Notes: generated from the sequence alone by a model not told the origin. Shown: positions 9,663 through 19,350, counted from the stretch's first letter. The stretch: 64,000 nt of DNA from Caldichromatium japonicum (GCF_011290485.1 NZ_CP048029.1:62001-126000); one strand, 5' to 3'. Made by a program: numbers and translations.

Positions 9663-10955
9663 CTATGTTGATTTAAAGCCATACAGGCTGCCGGCGAGTA
9701 GAAGCCAAATAAACAGCCAATCCACATGAACGGCGCGATAATTGAACAGACACCAGATCAGGATGCAGATCAAGGCCGCCAGATAAAAACTTCCGAGATC
9801 TGGCGGTAAACGACCGGATTGGTGCGCCCTGTAGCCTGCCCAAACCAATGCCAAGAGCCAACTCCCGAATAGGATCGATCCCACTAGCCCGAATTGGACC
9901 AGGAGCTCAGCATAGGTGCTATGGAGGTGTGGCAGCCAGTGATCATAATCGAATAGGTCCTGGGGCCGACCGCTTTGGGCGATCAGGGTGCGGCTACTGC
10001 CCGCTCCCCAGCCGAACCAGGGCCGTTCTTGCCAGCGTTCAAGCGCAAACAACCAGGCCTTGAAGCGCAGGCCGATGGGGTCAGAGGTGACCGACTCGCC
10101 GCGTGCGATCTGAACAAGCGTATCGGTATGCTTGGTAAAGCGTTTGAGAAAGGTCTCGTGCTGCAGCGCTAGGCCGCCGACAACGAGCACCCCGATGAGC
10201 AGCACCTGCCGCGGATGTCGGCGCAGCCAGCCCAGCCCATTCCAGCCGCTCGCCTGCCATGTACTGAGGGCTAAGGCGCCTAGACCACCGAGAAAGGCCA
10301 ACCAAGCCCCGCGCGATTGCGAGAGCACCAGCCCCTCGAGCATAAAGGCGAGCCAAAGCAGCCACAGGATCTGGCATAGCCGCCACCAAGACCCGCACCC
10401 TGCCCAGAACGCCTGGCGCAGGGCTACAAACCCTAGGGCACCCAGACCGCTCACTAGCCCAAAGGCGATCGCCGGCAGATAGGACTCGAAGCGGTTGCTG
10501 AAGAACTCTGGGCCAAACTGCGCCCAGTCGATCTTGCGCAGAACGGCGAGCGTCAACCCTAGGGCAGCCAAGAGCAGCAACCGGCGCACCCGCTGCGGCT
10601 GGCCCGCACACCAATGGGCGATGGGGATCAGCAACAAGAGCTTCAGCCAGTCCAGGCCGGCCGTAAGCATCTTCTGCGGGGAGGTGCCGCTAGGCGCGAG
10701 GGCCGCCATGATCAGGCTGTGCCCCAGTACAAACCCGCCGAACAACAGGGCCAGAATTCCGACCGGATCGTGCACCAGTGCCCGCCCATTGGGTCGCGCA
10801 AAGGCCCAGCCCAGGGTGAGGAGTACAAGACCCAAGGTGGCGGGGGTAGTCCCCAGCCAGGCAAAGAGGGCAAAGAGATAAAGCCCCACCAGCCCCAGCG
10901 TCTCGGCACGGCGGTTTAGCCAGGCGTTGATCATAAAGAGGTTTGTATGCGGCAT
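9663..10955 (-). CDS. O-antigen ligase / Wzy-C family membrane protein
   Basis: A roughly 430-residue polytopic membrane protein with about ten to twelve hydrophobic segments and the Wzy_C signature region. Typical marks are SQSRGAWLAFLGG in a central helix and, in the large periplasmic loop, RPWFGWGAGSS followed by HLHSTYAELLVQFGLVG, where WaaL enzymes have their functional histidine. Proteins of this family join O-antigen (or another lipid-linked glycan) to lipid A core; polymerases look similar, so ligase versus polymerase is open. I start at the ATG at 10955 (MPHTNLFM), 32 bases after the previous stop; the ATG at 10934 (MINAWLNRR) is also possible. The open frame further upstream overlaps the preceding gene and is not credible. 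Confidence 0.85.
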   Translation of the reverse strand: MPHTNLFMINAWLNRRAETLGLVGLYLFALFAWLGTTPATLGLVLLTLGWAFARPNGRALVHDPVGILALLFGGFVLGHSLIMAALAPSGTSPQKMLTAGLDWLKLLLLIPIAHWCAGQPQRVRRLLLLAALGLTLAVLRKIDWAQFGPEFFSNRFESYLPAIAFGLVSGLGALGFVALRQAFWAGCGSWWRLCQILWLLWLAFMLEGLVLSQSRGAWLAFLGGLGALALSTWQASGWNGLGWLRRHPRQVLLIGVLVVGGLALQHETFLKRFTKHTDTLVQIARGESVTSDPIGLRFKAWLFALERWQERPWFGWGAGSSRTLIAQSGRPQDLFDYDHWLPHLHSTYAELLVQFGLVGSILFGSWLLALVWAGYRAHQSGRLPPDLGSFYLAALICILIWCLFNYRAVHVDWLFIWLLLAGSLYGFKST

Positions 10956-10987
10956 CTCGCAGTTGGTTATGGTTCCCAATGCGCGCC

Positions 10988-11767
10988 TCAGTAGCTCGAG
11001 CGCCTGGGACGATATGGCGCAAATAAAAACATCAGGGTCAGAGCCAACAGGCCCAGACCCAGGCTCCAGCCGGCGATCCGGCGCACGAGCCGCCAGCCTG
11101 GATTGGCGCGGCGGATGATCTTGAAGTCCTCGACATGGATGGTCTCGCAAGCCCCATCGCCTGTGTCATCGCGCCGGGTGCTGGTGCCGCGCTGAAAGCC
11201 GCGGTCGTTGCTATAGCTCACCAGCTGACCCCGCAGATAGATCTGATCCCCGACCCTGGCCGATTTGATCGCCCGCTGTACCAGCTCGATATGGCTGAGC
11301 AGATGATTGTTTGCCAACCAGTCCCAGGCAAAGCGGCGGGCGGCCTCGGGGTCGGCGGTCGAGATCCAGCAGGTCCAGGTGGTGTTTTTGTAATGCATGG
11401 CGCGAAAGACACCGCTGGCCAGGTTCTCGCCCCAGACGACACAGAGGTCGCGGATATTGATGAAGTCCTGCCAGTCCTTTCGGTGATAGATGTCCCAGAA
11501 AACATCGCTGTCGTGCAAGCTGACTACCACGCCGTCGAGTTCATAGTCAAAATGGGGGACGAGCCGATAGCGCACGCCCTGGGATTCGATCGTAAACGGC
11601 TCGAGCAGGGTGCGGGTCTGGCGCGGCTCGACGAGACGAGAGAGGTCATAGAAGGACGGCGGCGGCAATTGGTCCTGCTTCCAGCCGCTCCACAGCCACA
11701 CGGCCAGGCTGGACAACACGATCAGCCAGAGAAGCTGATCGACCAGGCGGTCAGAGAAGGGGGGCAT
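10988..11767 (-). CDS. Unrecognised protein with a membrane segment at each end
   Basis: A 259-residue protein that I do not recognise. It has one hydrophobic segment at residues 10-28 and another near 225-248, with about 195 polar residues between, so the middle domain is probably held on one side of the inner membrane. Recognisable strings are HFDYELDGVVVSLHDSD, WGENLASGVFRAMHYKN and GDQIYLRGQLVSYSN; the domain resembles uncharacterised proteins encoded near polysaccharide genes. The ATG at 11767 (MPPFSDRL) overlaps the end of the upstream glycosyltransferase by 17 bases, so the two are probably coupled, and the O-antigen-ligase-like gene follows. Function unknown; a role in the same surface-glycan pathway is inferred from position only. 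Confidence 0.75.
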   Translation of the reverse strand: MPPFSDRLVDQLLWLIVLSSLAVWLWSGWKQDQLPPPSFYDLSRLVEPRQTRTLLEPFTIESQGVRYRLVPHFDYELDGVVVSLHDSDVFWDIYHRKDWQDFINIRDLCVVWGENLASGVFRAMHYKNTTWTCWISTADPEAARRFAWDWLANNHLLSHIELVQRAIKSARVGDQIYLRGQLVSYSNDRGFQRGTSTRRDDTGDGACETIHVEDFKIIRRANPGWRLVRRIAGWSLGLGLLALTLMFLFAPYRPRRSSY

Positions 11768-12881
11768 CGCGAAGACCAAATGCAGCCAGATAGCGGTAGG
11801 CGCTGACTTCAACCTGGTAGTCGCGCACCGCCTCGCGCAAGACCTCGGGCGGCAGTGGGTGATCAAGGGTATCGATCATCGCCCGGGCCAATGCCTCGGC
11901 ATCCCCAACCGGTACCAAGGGGCCATAGCGCCCATCTTGTAGGATCTCGCGCGGACCGCTAGGACAATCGGTCGCAACCACCGGCACCCCTAGCGCCAGC
12001 GCCTCGATCAGGGCATTGGGTGAGCCCTCCCAGCGCGAGGACAGGACGAATAACCCGGCGCGTGCCAGATAGCGATAGGGGTTGGGGTCGAAGCCGGCCA
12101 GTTGTACCGCATCGCCGACCCCCAGTCGGCTAGCGAGTTCTGACAAGCGCGCCTGCTGGCGCCCCTGGCCGAGGATGAGCAGCCGGCAGCGGTGTTGTCG
12201 CCGCACCGAAGCAAAGGCACGGATCAGGGTCCCAAAGTCCTTCTGGAGCCTTAGCCCACCGATTCCCAGGATCACCGGCAGATCACCCGGCGCAAACCAG
12301 GGGTGATCCAGAGGCGCCTGGGCCTGTTGTTGGAGGAGCGGGGTGATGGTGGGGTTGCGCACCACCTGAATGGGCGCGCATCTAGACCCAGCGATCGCCG
12401 CAACATCCCGCGCCACCCCCTCTGAGACCGCGATGATCCCGTCGGCCTGGCGATAGAGCCTGCGCAAGAGATGACCTTCCCACCAGCGCTTGAAAAAGGG
12501 GGCCTGACGCGCGCGCCAGCGCTCAGATTGGGTAGTGCCCGGGCGCAGGAAATAACGGGTATCGCCTCGGACCTTTGCCTTAACCGCAAGCGCGATCCGG
12601 TCGTCGTCGATCTTGGCCGAGAGCACTACGGAGGGCCGCATCTGTCTGACATAGTCAGCCAAGAGGTCCTGACGCGACCTTGGACTGAGCTCGCCGAACG
12701 GGTGGAGGCGCACACTTGTGGGCAGGAGCTCAAGATAGGGGGCAGCGCATGAGTCCACAAGGAAATCGACCGGATAGCCGAGACCATCGAGCCCCAGGGC
12801 CAGATGGGTCAGCATCCGCTCGACCCCACCGTCGCCGAAGCTCGGTAAGAAGAGACAGATGGGGCGCGAGTCGGTCGGCAT
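11751..12881 (-). CDS. GT4-family glycosyltransferase
   Basis: A 376-residue GT-B glycosyltransferase. The N-terminal loop FLPSFGDGGVERMLTHLALG is the acceptor-side signature of GT4 enzymes of lipopolysaccharide synthesis, and the donor half has EX7E in SSRWEGSPNALIEALALG followed by TDCPSGPREIL. It is the first gene of a three-gene minus-strand cluster with the two-TM protein and the O-antigen-ligase-like protein. It is a paralogue of the plus-strand enzyme at 8491-9594; together the two bracket the cluster. Substrates unknown. Confidence 0.92.
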   Translation of the reverse strand: MPTDSRPICLFLPSFGDGGVERMLTHLALGLDGLGYPVDFLVDSCAAPYLELLPTSVRLHPFGELSPRSRQDLLADYVRQMRPSVVLSAKIDDDRIALAVKAKVRGDTRYFLRPGTTQSERWRARQAPFFKRWWEGHLLRRLYRQADGIIAVSEGVARDVAAIAGSRCAPIQVVRNPTITPLLQQQAQAPLDHPWFAPGDLPVILGIGGLRLQKDFGTLIRAFASVRRQHRCRLLILGQGRQQARLSELASRLGVGDAVQLAGFDPNPYRYLARAGLFVLSSRWEGSPNALIEALALGVPVVATDCPSGPREILQDGRYGPLVPVGDAEALARAMIDTLDHPLPPEVLREAVRDYQVEVSAYRYLAAFGLRDAPLL

Positions 12882-12964
12882 GGGGTCGAATGCTACAAAC
12901 GCTTAGAGGTAACAAACAGACCGCACCTGACGGAGCCTTCAAGCGCGGTCTGAAGGGGCCATTG

Positions 12965-13282
12965 CTACGGTTTGGACACCGCCTCACCCGCACTTTCCTG
13001 GGCAGATGGGGGCGGGGCAGGCGGCTGGACAGTGATCAGGTCCTTAATCTGAATGAACTTGCCCTCGCCGATCCCTTTGACCTCCTTGATTTCTTCGACT
13101 GAGGCAAAGGGCTTGGTCTGGCGATATTCGACGATCCGCGTCGCCAAGGCCGGGCCGATCCCGGGCAGTGACTCCAGTTGCTGCTGGGTCGCCGTATTGA
13201 GATCGATCTTGTCCTGGGACCAGACGACGCCCGTACCAAAGACGAGGAAGGTGGCGAGAAACAGCGCGATCCAGGGTCTCAT
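12965..13282 (-). CDS. ComEA-like helix-hairpin-helix DNA-binding protein
   Basis: A 105-residue exported protein. A signal peptide (MRPWIALFLATFLVFGTGVVWS) is followed by two helix-hairpin-helix motifs: KIDLNTATQQQLESLPGIG and FASVEEIKEVKGIGEGKF. A proline-rich tail ends the protein. Small ComEA proteins of this kind bind double-stranded DNA in the periplasm during transformation. The start at 13282 is set by the signal peptide and by a good ribosome site (GGAG, eight bases before the ATG). It is a single gene, with no other competence gene next to it. Confidence 0.92.
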   Translation of the reverse strand: MRPWIALFLATFLVFGTGVVWSQDKIDLNTATQQQLESLPGIGPALATRIVEYRQTKPFASVEEIKEVKGIGEGKFIQIKDLITVQPPAPPPSAQESAGEAVSKP

Positions 13283-13533
13283 AGGGTCTTCTCCATTGGG
13301 CCTAGTTAAAGACACTAAGGGGTATTTCCAGGGGCTCATAGCGGAATAAAAGACGGCACTTGGCTGTATCACCTCCTTGCCTCGGCTCTGGGATGCGAGT
13401 CTCTTGTCACTGCAAACCAGATGTTCGATCGATGATACCAACGACAGCATCAGCACTCGACCCATGCATTCTATCCCATCCCCAGTCCTCATGAGGGCAG
13501 GAGAGTTGATTGAGGGCCCACTCGCGGCTCTGT

Positions 13534-16329
13534 CTAGCCTGTATTGCGCAGCCCGGCAGCGATGGCATTGATCGAGCGCAGTAGGGGATCGAGCCATGCT
13601 TCCTGCCATGTTTTATCCTGCTCCGAACGGTAACGCTGGAGGACGGTCACCTGGATATGGTTCAACGGATCAAGATACAGGTTGCGCCGCGCCAGCGAAT
13701 GGCGCAGATCGGGCGTCTCGTCCATCAGGGACTCAAGGCCGGTAACCTCCAAGACCTGCTTGACCGTGCGCCGATATTCGGCCTCGATCCGCGCAAAGAT
13801 CTCGGCGGCGCGCCCCTCTTCCTCGGCGAGTTTGAGATACTGGCGGGAGATCCCCATCTCGGCCTTAAACAGCGACATCTGGGTATTGGACAAGAGGGCG
13901 CGAAAATAGGGCCAGTCCCGATACATGGCTTGAAGCTTGGCAAGCCGTTCCGGGTCATCGCTGCGGTAGCCCTCGAGGGCCGAGCCGATGCCATACCAGG
14001 CGGGAAGCGTGATCCGCGCCTGACCCCAGCCGAAGACCCAGGGGATGGCGCGGATCGAGGTGAGCGAACGGTCGGCCCGCTGGCGGTGAGCGGGACGCGA
14101 GCCGATATTCAACAGCGCGATCCCATCAACAGGTGTACATTCATAAAAGAAATCGAGAAAGCCGGGGGTCTCATAGATCAGGGTGCGATAGGCGGTCTCA
14201 CCCAATCTCGCCAGCTCGTCCATGATCGCCAGATAGTCGGGGTGCTCGGGTCTGACTGGCTCGATGAGACAGCGACTGACCTTGGTCAGACCGCTGATCC
14301 CCATGGTCAGCTCATAGCGGGCGGTCTCTGGATTGGCATAGCGATAGGACAGGACCTCGCCCTGTTCGGTGAACTTGATCTGGCCGTGCACGGTATCGAC
14401 TGGTTGGGAAAGGATCGCCTCATGGGTGGGCCCGCCGCCGCGTCCCACGGTCCCGCCCCGGCCGTGAAAGATCCGGCAGTTGATGCCGTGCTCTTCGGTC
14501 AGCGCCATGATCTTTTTCTGCGCCTCGAATAGACGCCAACTCGAGGCCAGGATCCCGCCGTCCTTGCATGAATCCGAATAACCGAGCATGACTTCTTGTT
14601 GATTGCCGCTGGCGCGCAGGAGGGCACGGTAGGTGGGATCCTGGAACAGGGTCCCCATGACCTGATCGATCCGCTCTAGGTCCTGGATGGTCTCAAACAG
14701 CGGGGAGACCTGAAGGGTGCAGAACCAGCCCTGATTGTCCAGGCCCAGGAGACCCGCCAGGCGGGCCAGGAGCATGACCTCTAGGACCTGTCTGGCGGTG
14801 TGGGTCATCGAGATGACATATTGGCCAAAGACCGGCGCCCCAATCTCGGCGCGCATGCGGGCGATGACCTCAAAGGTCTCCAGCGTCTCGCGCGTCTCCG
14901 GCGTCAGGGTGGACTTGTCGATGATGAACGGATGGGGGTGGGCGATGGCCTCGGACAGGGCCATCAGGCGCTGTTCCTCATTGAACGCCTGATAATAGGG
15001 CGCGCCGGGTTGGCGGGTGAAGAGCTCGGAGACGGCCTGAGTATGGCGGCTGGCCTCTTGCCGGATATCGAGATGGACCAAATGAAACCCAAAGGTCTCG
15101 GCCAGGCGGATGAGGTCCTGAAGTGGGCCTGCCGCAGCATTGGCATCGCCATGATGGATGAGAGAGTCGCGGATCAGATAGAGGTCATGGAGAAAGGCAG
15201 CATCGCTGGCATAGCCCAGGGGCAGGCCGTTTATCTCGCCGCCCGCGAGGCGCCGGCGGATACGTGCGAGATTGGCCTCGAGCCGGTGGGCCATGAGCGC
15301 AAGCTTGCGGCGATAGGGTTCATGGAGAAAACGCCTTGGGCGTTGGCCCATGACCTCTTGCCAGTATTCCTCATCGGCATCCAGGCTGTCGAGAAAGGCC
15401 GGCGAGGGCGTGCACAGCGTACTCGAATGGCTAAGGAGCCGATTCAAACGCTGGACGCGGTCGAGATAGGTCTCGATGATCAGTTCGGCGTGCATCCGCA
15501 CCGCAAGCTCAGTCGTCTCGGGTTTGACGAATGGATTGCCGTCGCGGTCGCCCCCGATCCAAGAACCGAAGCGGATGAAACTCGGTACCTGCACCCCGCA
15601 GTCTATACCATAGGCACGGCGGATGGCTTTCTCCAGGAAGCGATAGACCCTGGGTACGGCATCGAACAATGATTCGCGGAAGAAATACAGCCCGCGTCGG
15701 ATCTCGTCGCTCACCTGCGGCTTGTGGATGCGCACCTCGTCGGTCTTCCACAGGATCTGGATCTGGGTCAGGATCTCTTGCAGCTTGTCTTCGCGCTCTT
15801 CATCGTTGAGACGCAGCCGGTGTAGATCCTGGCTGGCGAGGAATAGACGTCTGAAGCTTTCGGATAGGACCTGGCGGCGTGCTTCGGTAGGATGGGCGGT
15901 AAAGACCGGTAGATACCGCAGGCGATCGAGCAGATTTTGCAACTGCTGAGGGGTGAGTCCGTCTTCCTTGAGCCGGCGCACGGTGTCGTCGAATGAGCCG
16001 ATCCAGAGCCGTTCGCCGGCGGCGATCAGTTCCATGCGCGCCAGATGGGCGTTGAGTTCCTCGGCGACATTGATCAAGCCAAAATATAGGCTAAAGGCGC
16101 GAATCACCTCGGCTAGGGTCTGAGGGTCTAGGGTCTCGATGCGCTGCATCAGCCGCGCACGCAGCTGAGGGTTTTCGTTGTTGCGTAATTGCATGAAACC
16201 GTCGCGCAGACGTTCGACAATCACCAACAGGCGCTTGCGGCCATGCGCGCGCAGGACCTCGCTCAATAAGGCCGTAAACAACTGGATATCGCGCTCCAGC
16301 GCAGCAGCTGGCGGGGATTCATTCTTCAT
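13534..16329 (-). CDS. ppc: Phosphoenolpyruvate carboxylase
   Basis: A 931-residue enzyme that makes oxaloacetate from PEP and bicarbonate, refilling the citric acid cycle and supporting autotrophic carbon metabolism. Conserved catalytic regions are present: VFTAHPTEARRQ (catalytic histidine), RFGSWIGGDRDGNPFV, MLGYSDSCKDGG, FHGRGGTVGRGGGP, and the C-terminal RNTG that closes the active site. Length is close to the E. coli enzyme (883) with a slightly longer N-terminus. The start at 16329 (MKNESPPAAALERD) is the most likely; an ATG further up would add 20 residues of poor sequence. A Ser/Thr kinase gene ends 75 bases upstream on the same strand, so the two may be co-transcribed. Confidence 0.97.
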   Translation of the reverse strand: MKNESPPAAALERDIQLFTALLSEVLRAHGRKRLLVIVERLRDGFMQLRNNENPQLRARLMQRIETLDPQTLAEVIRAFSLYFGLINVAEELNAHLARMELIAAGERLWIGSFDDTVRRLKEDGLTPQQLQNLLDRLRYLPVFTAHPTEARRQVLSESFRRLFLASQDLHRLRLNDEEREDKLQEILTQIQILWKTDEVRIHKPQVSDEIRRGLYFFRESLFDAVPRVYRFLEKAIRRAYGIDCGVQVPSFIRFGSWIGGDRDGNPFVKPETTELAVRMHAELIIETYLDRVQRLNRLLSHSSTLCTPSPAFLDSLDADEEYWQEVMGQRPRRFLHEPYRRKLALMAHRLEANLARIRRRLAGGEINGLPLGYASDAAFLHDLYLIRDSLIHHGDANAAAGPLQDLIRLAETFGFHLVHLDIRQEASRHTQAVSELFTRQPGAPYYQAFNEEQRLMALSEAIAHPHPFIIDKSTLTPETRETLETFEVIARMRAEIGAPVFGQYVISMTHTARQVLEVMLLARLAGLLGLDNQGWFCTLQVSPLFETIQDLERIDQVMGTLFQDPTYRALLRASGNQQEVMLGYSDSCKDGGILASSWRLFEAQKKIMALTEEHGINCRIFHGRGGTVGRGGGPTHEAILSQPVDTVHGQIKFTEQGEVLSYRYANPETARYELTMGISGLTKVSRCLIEPVRPEHPDYLAIMDELARLGETAYRTLIYETPGFLDFFYECTPVDGIALLNIGSRPAHRQRADRSLTSIRAIPWVFGWGQARITLPAWYGIGSALEGYRSDDPERLAKLQAMYRDWPYFRALLSNTQMSLFKAEMGISRQYLKLAEEEGRAAEIFARIEAEYRRTVKQVLEVTGLESLMDETPDLRHSLARRNLYLDPLNHIQVTVLQRYRSEQDKTWQEAWLDPLLRSINAIAAGLRNTG

Positions 16330-16404
16330 GGTGGTCAAATCTGTCTCTTGGGCGCGGCGGTTGGATGCTATACCCCCTTGGGGTCTCAACCATCGGCGAT
16401 CGAT

Positions 16405-17328
16405 TCAGTGGGTCTTGGACGCTATCTGCAGGCCTATCCGAGCGAGCTGGGAATCGTCCAGATATGGCAATAAGGTCAACAACAGTGCCTCGGCGTCTCG
16501 TGGCCGTTGCTCGGGTTCCATGGCCATCGCCCAATCGACCGCTTCCAACAAGAAACGCGGGTACTGTTCCTTGAGGGCGATTACAGCGGGCACGACCCGA
16601 TCTTCCTTGCGACGTTCAGGTGCTGGCTGAGGTGGGCGTCCCTCCATGCAGGTGCGGATACTGGCCCCGACCGCATAGACATCGGTCCAGGGTCCGATCT
16701 GTCCGTGACGGTAATATTGTTCGAGAGGTGAATAGCCGGCGGTGATCACCTGTCCTCCGCGCACCCTGCTGCGGCTAAACGAATGAACCGCCCCGAGATC
16801 GAGCAACAGCGGAAGATTGCCGTGGCGCAGATGGATGTTGCCGGGCTTGACATCCAGATGGAGCATCGAACGCCGGTGCAGGAGCGACAAGGCATCTAGG
16901 ATCGGGACAAAGACCTCGAGGATGAAGGAGGTACTAAGACCCTCCTTGCGCTCGCGTAGATAGGCGCCTAGATTGCGCCCGCGCTCGTTGGGCATCACGA
17001 GATAGCCAGTGCCGTTGGCCAGAAAAAAATCCAGGACCCGCACGATATTGGGATGTTTGAGCGACGCCAAGGTCCTGACCTCTTGAAAGAACAGTTTGCA
17101 TCCCTGATAGAGGTATTCGGCATACTCGATGCTGCTTGGCACTACCCGGAGATCGCGATGGCGGGTCGCTAGGCGTTTAGGCATGTATTCCTTGATCACA
17201 ACCTCTTCGCTGTCGTCCTGAACTTGGGCGAGATAGATGAGGCTGAAGCCGCCCTTGGCGATGGCCTTGATGATTTGATAGTTGCCCACCTGCGTACCAG
17301 GCGGTAAGGGCTTGCGGGTGGCGGCCAT
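16405..17328 (-). CDS. Hanks-type Ser/Thr protein kinase
   Basis: A 307-residue soluble kinase with a full catalytic core: glycine loop AKGGFS (24-29), catalytic lysine Lys46 (VVIKEYMP), HLDVKPGN with Asp159 as proton acceptor, and DLG (177-179) in place of DFG for metal binding. No transmembrane segment or sensor domain is seen beyond the kinase fold, so it would act in the cytoplasm. Its targets are unknown. The gene lies just upstream of, and in the same direction as, the PEP carboxylase gene and diverges from yicC (about 145 bases between starts). Confidence 0.93.
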   Translation of the reverse strand: MAATRKPLPPGTQVGNYQIIKAIAKGGFSLIYLAQVQDDSEEVVIKEYMPKRLATRHRDLRVVPSSIEYAEYLYQGCKLFFQEVRTLASLKHPNIVRVLDFFLANGTGYLVMPNERGRNLGAYLRERKEGLSTSFILEVFVPILDALSLLHRRSMLHLDVKPGNIHLRHGNLPLLLDLGAVHSFSRSRVRGGQVITAGYSPLEQYYRHGQIGPWTDVYAVGASIRTCMEGRPPQPAPERRKEDRVVPAVIALKEQYPRFLLEAVDWAMAMEPEQRPRDAEALLLTLLPYLDDSQLARIGLQIASKTH

Positions 17329-17473
17329 GGGTGGGCTTTAACGGGGAAGGGGACTCGGTCCAATCGGTTCTTAAAATGATTTATCATAAACATAGCTACC
17401 CCCTTCTGGCAGTGGTTTGAGCCCTGATGTATTGCCCATTCGTCCACCAACCCCTCGAGAGCATGCCACGTCC

Positions 17474-18340
17474 ATGATCAAAAGCATGACCGCCTTCGCC
17501 AGCGTCTCAGCGACCGGCGAGCTCGGAGAATTGACCTGGGAGGTACGCGCGGTCAATCATCGCTTTCTCGAGGCCTTCATCCGCTTACCCGAGGAATTGC
17601 GCGGTCTGGACCCGCAGATCCGCAGCCGGCTGGCAACCCGCCTTCAACGCGGCAAGCTCGATTGCACCTTGCGCTATACCCCGACCGTCGGGGTGTACAA
17701 TGTCTTGCGTCTGAACCAGCCGCTTGTATACCAATTGCTCATGGTGGGGCAGGAGCTCGGTGCGCTCATGGGCCGTGCCTATGAGCCAGCGGTCCATGAC
17801 CTATTGCGCTGGCCTGGGGTCATTCTGGAACCCGAACCCGACATCGATCGTCTCGCCGGCGAGTCACTGGCCCTGTTCGAGCGAGCTCTCGATGTCCTGA
17901 TCGAGACCCGCATGCGGGAAGGTGAGCGCCTGGCGCGAACCTTGCGCGACCGCTGCGAACGTTTGCTGGATTGCATTGCGCGGGTGCGGGCGCGTCTACC
18001 CGAGGTCCTGGAGGGGACGCGGCGGCGGCTGAGCGAACGCCTGGCTGAGCTGCGCGCCGAACTCGATCCCGCGCGCCTGGAACAGGAGATCGCGCTGATC
18101 GCCATGAGGTTCGATGTCGATGAGGAGCTCGACCGGCTCGAGGCCCATCTTGCCGAGGTCGTAGAGGTCCTGGGTCGCGATGAGCCGGTCGGGCGCCGGC
18201 TTGACTTCCTGCTGCAAGAGCTCAACCGCGAGGCCAATACCCTGGCCTCCAAGGCCGTGGATGTCGCTGTGACCCGGGAGGCGGTTGAAATCAAGGTCTT
18301 AATCGAGCAGATGCGCGAACAAATTGCGAATATCGAATGA
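17474..18340 (+). CDS. yicC: YicC family endoribonuclease-like protein
   Basis: A 288-residue protein of the YicC/YloC family, recently linked to endoribonuclease activity and small-RNA decay in E. coli. Family marks are the N-terminal MIKSMTAFASVSATGELGEL and the C-terminal VGRRLDFLLQELNREANTLASKA, followed by EIKVLIEQMREQIANIE. The ATG at 17474 matches the family start. The stop overlaps the guanylate kinase start by four bases (ATGA), the usual yicC-gmk arrangement in gammaproteobacteria. Confidence 0.95.
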   Translation: MIKSMTAFASVSATGELGELTWEVRAVNHRFLEAFIRLPEELRGLDPQIRSRLATRLQRGKLDCTLRYTPTVGVYNVLRLNQPLVYQLLMVGQELGALMGRAYEPAVHDLLRWPGVILEPEPDIDRLAGESLALFERALDVLIETRMREGERLARTLRDRCERLLDCIARVRARLPEVLEGTRRRLSERLAELRAELDPARLEQEIALIAMRFDVDEELDRLEAHLAEVVEVLGRDEPVGRRLDFLLQELNREANTLASKAVDVAVTREAVEIKVLIEQMREQIANIE

Positions 18341-18969
18341 CATCCAGTTCTCCATCATCTGGCCTTTTATTCATCGTTTCTGCCCCCTCAGGGGCAGGTA
18401 AGACCAGTCTGGTCAGGGCCCTGCTCGAATGCGATCCGGGCCTATCACTGTCGATCTCATGTACCACGCGCCCACCGCGCGCGGGCGAGCAAGACGGTGT
18501 CCATTATCATTTCCTGGATCGCGCGGCCTTCGATGAGGCCCTGGCAGCAGGCGCCTTTCTCGAATATGCTCAGGTCTTTGATCACCTCTATGGCACCCGC
18601 GCCGCGGATGTCATCCATTATCTCGATAAAGGAAGCGATCTGCTCCTGGAGATCGATTGGCAGGGGGCCCGACAAGTGCGTGCCCGTTTCCCTGAAGCGA
18701 TCAGCATCTTCATCCTCCCGCCGACCCTGGAGGAACTGGAACGCCGCTTGCGAGAACGCAGGACCGACAGCTCTGAGACGATCGCCCGGCGCATGGCCCA
18801 AGCGCACGCTGAACTTGCGCACTGGACTGAATATGATTATTTGGTGGTCAATGACCGGTTCGAGGCCGCCCTAGCCGCACTGCATGCGATCGTGACGGCG
18901 GCGCGTCACCGCGTGGCCGTACAGCGCCAGCGTCTCAAGACGCTCCTGGCTGCGATCGACGCAGCCTGA
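18337..18969 (+). CDS. gmk: Guanylate kinase
   Basis: A 210-residue enzyme that phosphorylates GMP to GDP. The P-loop SGAGKTS is at 18-24, the GMP-binding segment SCTTRPPRAGEQDGVHYHF follows, and the lid and the EIDWQGARQVR segment are normal. Length is typical (about 207). It is translationally coupled to yicC. The next genes, rpoZ and spoT, make this the conserved gmk-rpoZ-spoT order, which links GTP supply with the (p)ppGpp response. Confidence 0.97.
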   Translation: MTSSSPSSGLLFIVSAPSGAGKTSLVRALLECDPGLSLSISCTTRPPRAGEQDGVHYHFLDRAAFDEALAAGAFLEYAQVFDHLYGTRAADVIHYLDKGSDLLLEIDWQGARQVRARFPEAISIFILPPTLEELERRLRERRTDSSETIARRMAQAHAELAHWTEYDYLVVNDRFEAALAALHAIVTAARHRVAVQRQRLKTLLAAIDAA

Positions 18970-19047
18970 ATCGTTCAACAATACCCATCCCCGGCCCCGC
19001 TCCAGGGCAGCGGATATTATTGGTTCGACAGTCAAAGAGAAAAACCC

Positions 19048-19350
19048 ATGGCACGGATTACAGTCGAGGATTGTCTTAAATATGTGGAAAACCGTTTTGA
19101 TCTGGTCCTGTTGGCGACTAAACGCGCCCGTCAGCTCGCCAATGGGGTCGAACCCTTGGTGCCGGCGGAAAACGACAAACCGACGGTGATCGCCTTGCGC
19201 GAGATCGCTGCCGGTAAGATCACTCCGGCGATGATCCGGGAGAGTCAGCGTGAGCTCGACGATCCACGGCGCGCCCTAGAGCATGCCCTGGCGATGGAAC
19301 TAGCCAACGCCGACGAGGAGCAGGACCCATCCGGGGATGACAAAGATTGA
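19048..19350 (+). CDS. rpoZ: RNA polymerase omega subunit
   Basis: A 100-residue protein matching RpoZ throughout: [19 protein letters not shown], then [11 protein letters not shown] and [15 protein letters not shown]. Omega helps assemble the beta-prime subunit and forms part of a (p)ppGpp site on RNA polymerase. The acidic C-terminal tail ([15 protein letters not shown]) is longer than the core and overlaps the spoT start by 14 bases. Confidence 0.97.
   Translation: MARITVEDCLKYVENRFDLVLLATKRARQLANGVEPLVPAENDKPTVIALREIAAGKITPAMIRESQRELDDPRRALEHALAMELANADEEQDPSGDDKD

Noticed and set aside
12917..12952. CAGACCGC / GCGGTCTG inverted repeat between comEA and the glycosyltransferase gene
   Set aside because: The loop of about 20 bases and lack of a T-run make it weak evidence for a terminator or operator.
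14800..15672. 290-codon open frame antisense to ppc
   Set aside because: A shadow of the strongly conserved PEP carboxylase gene with no family features.
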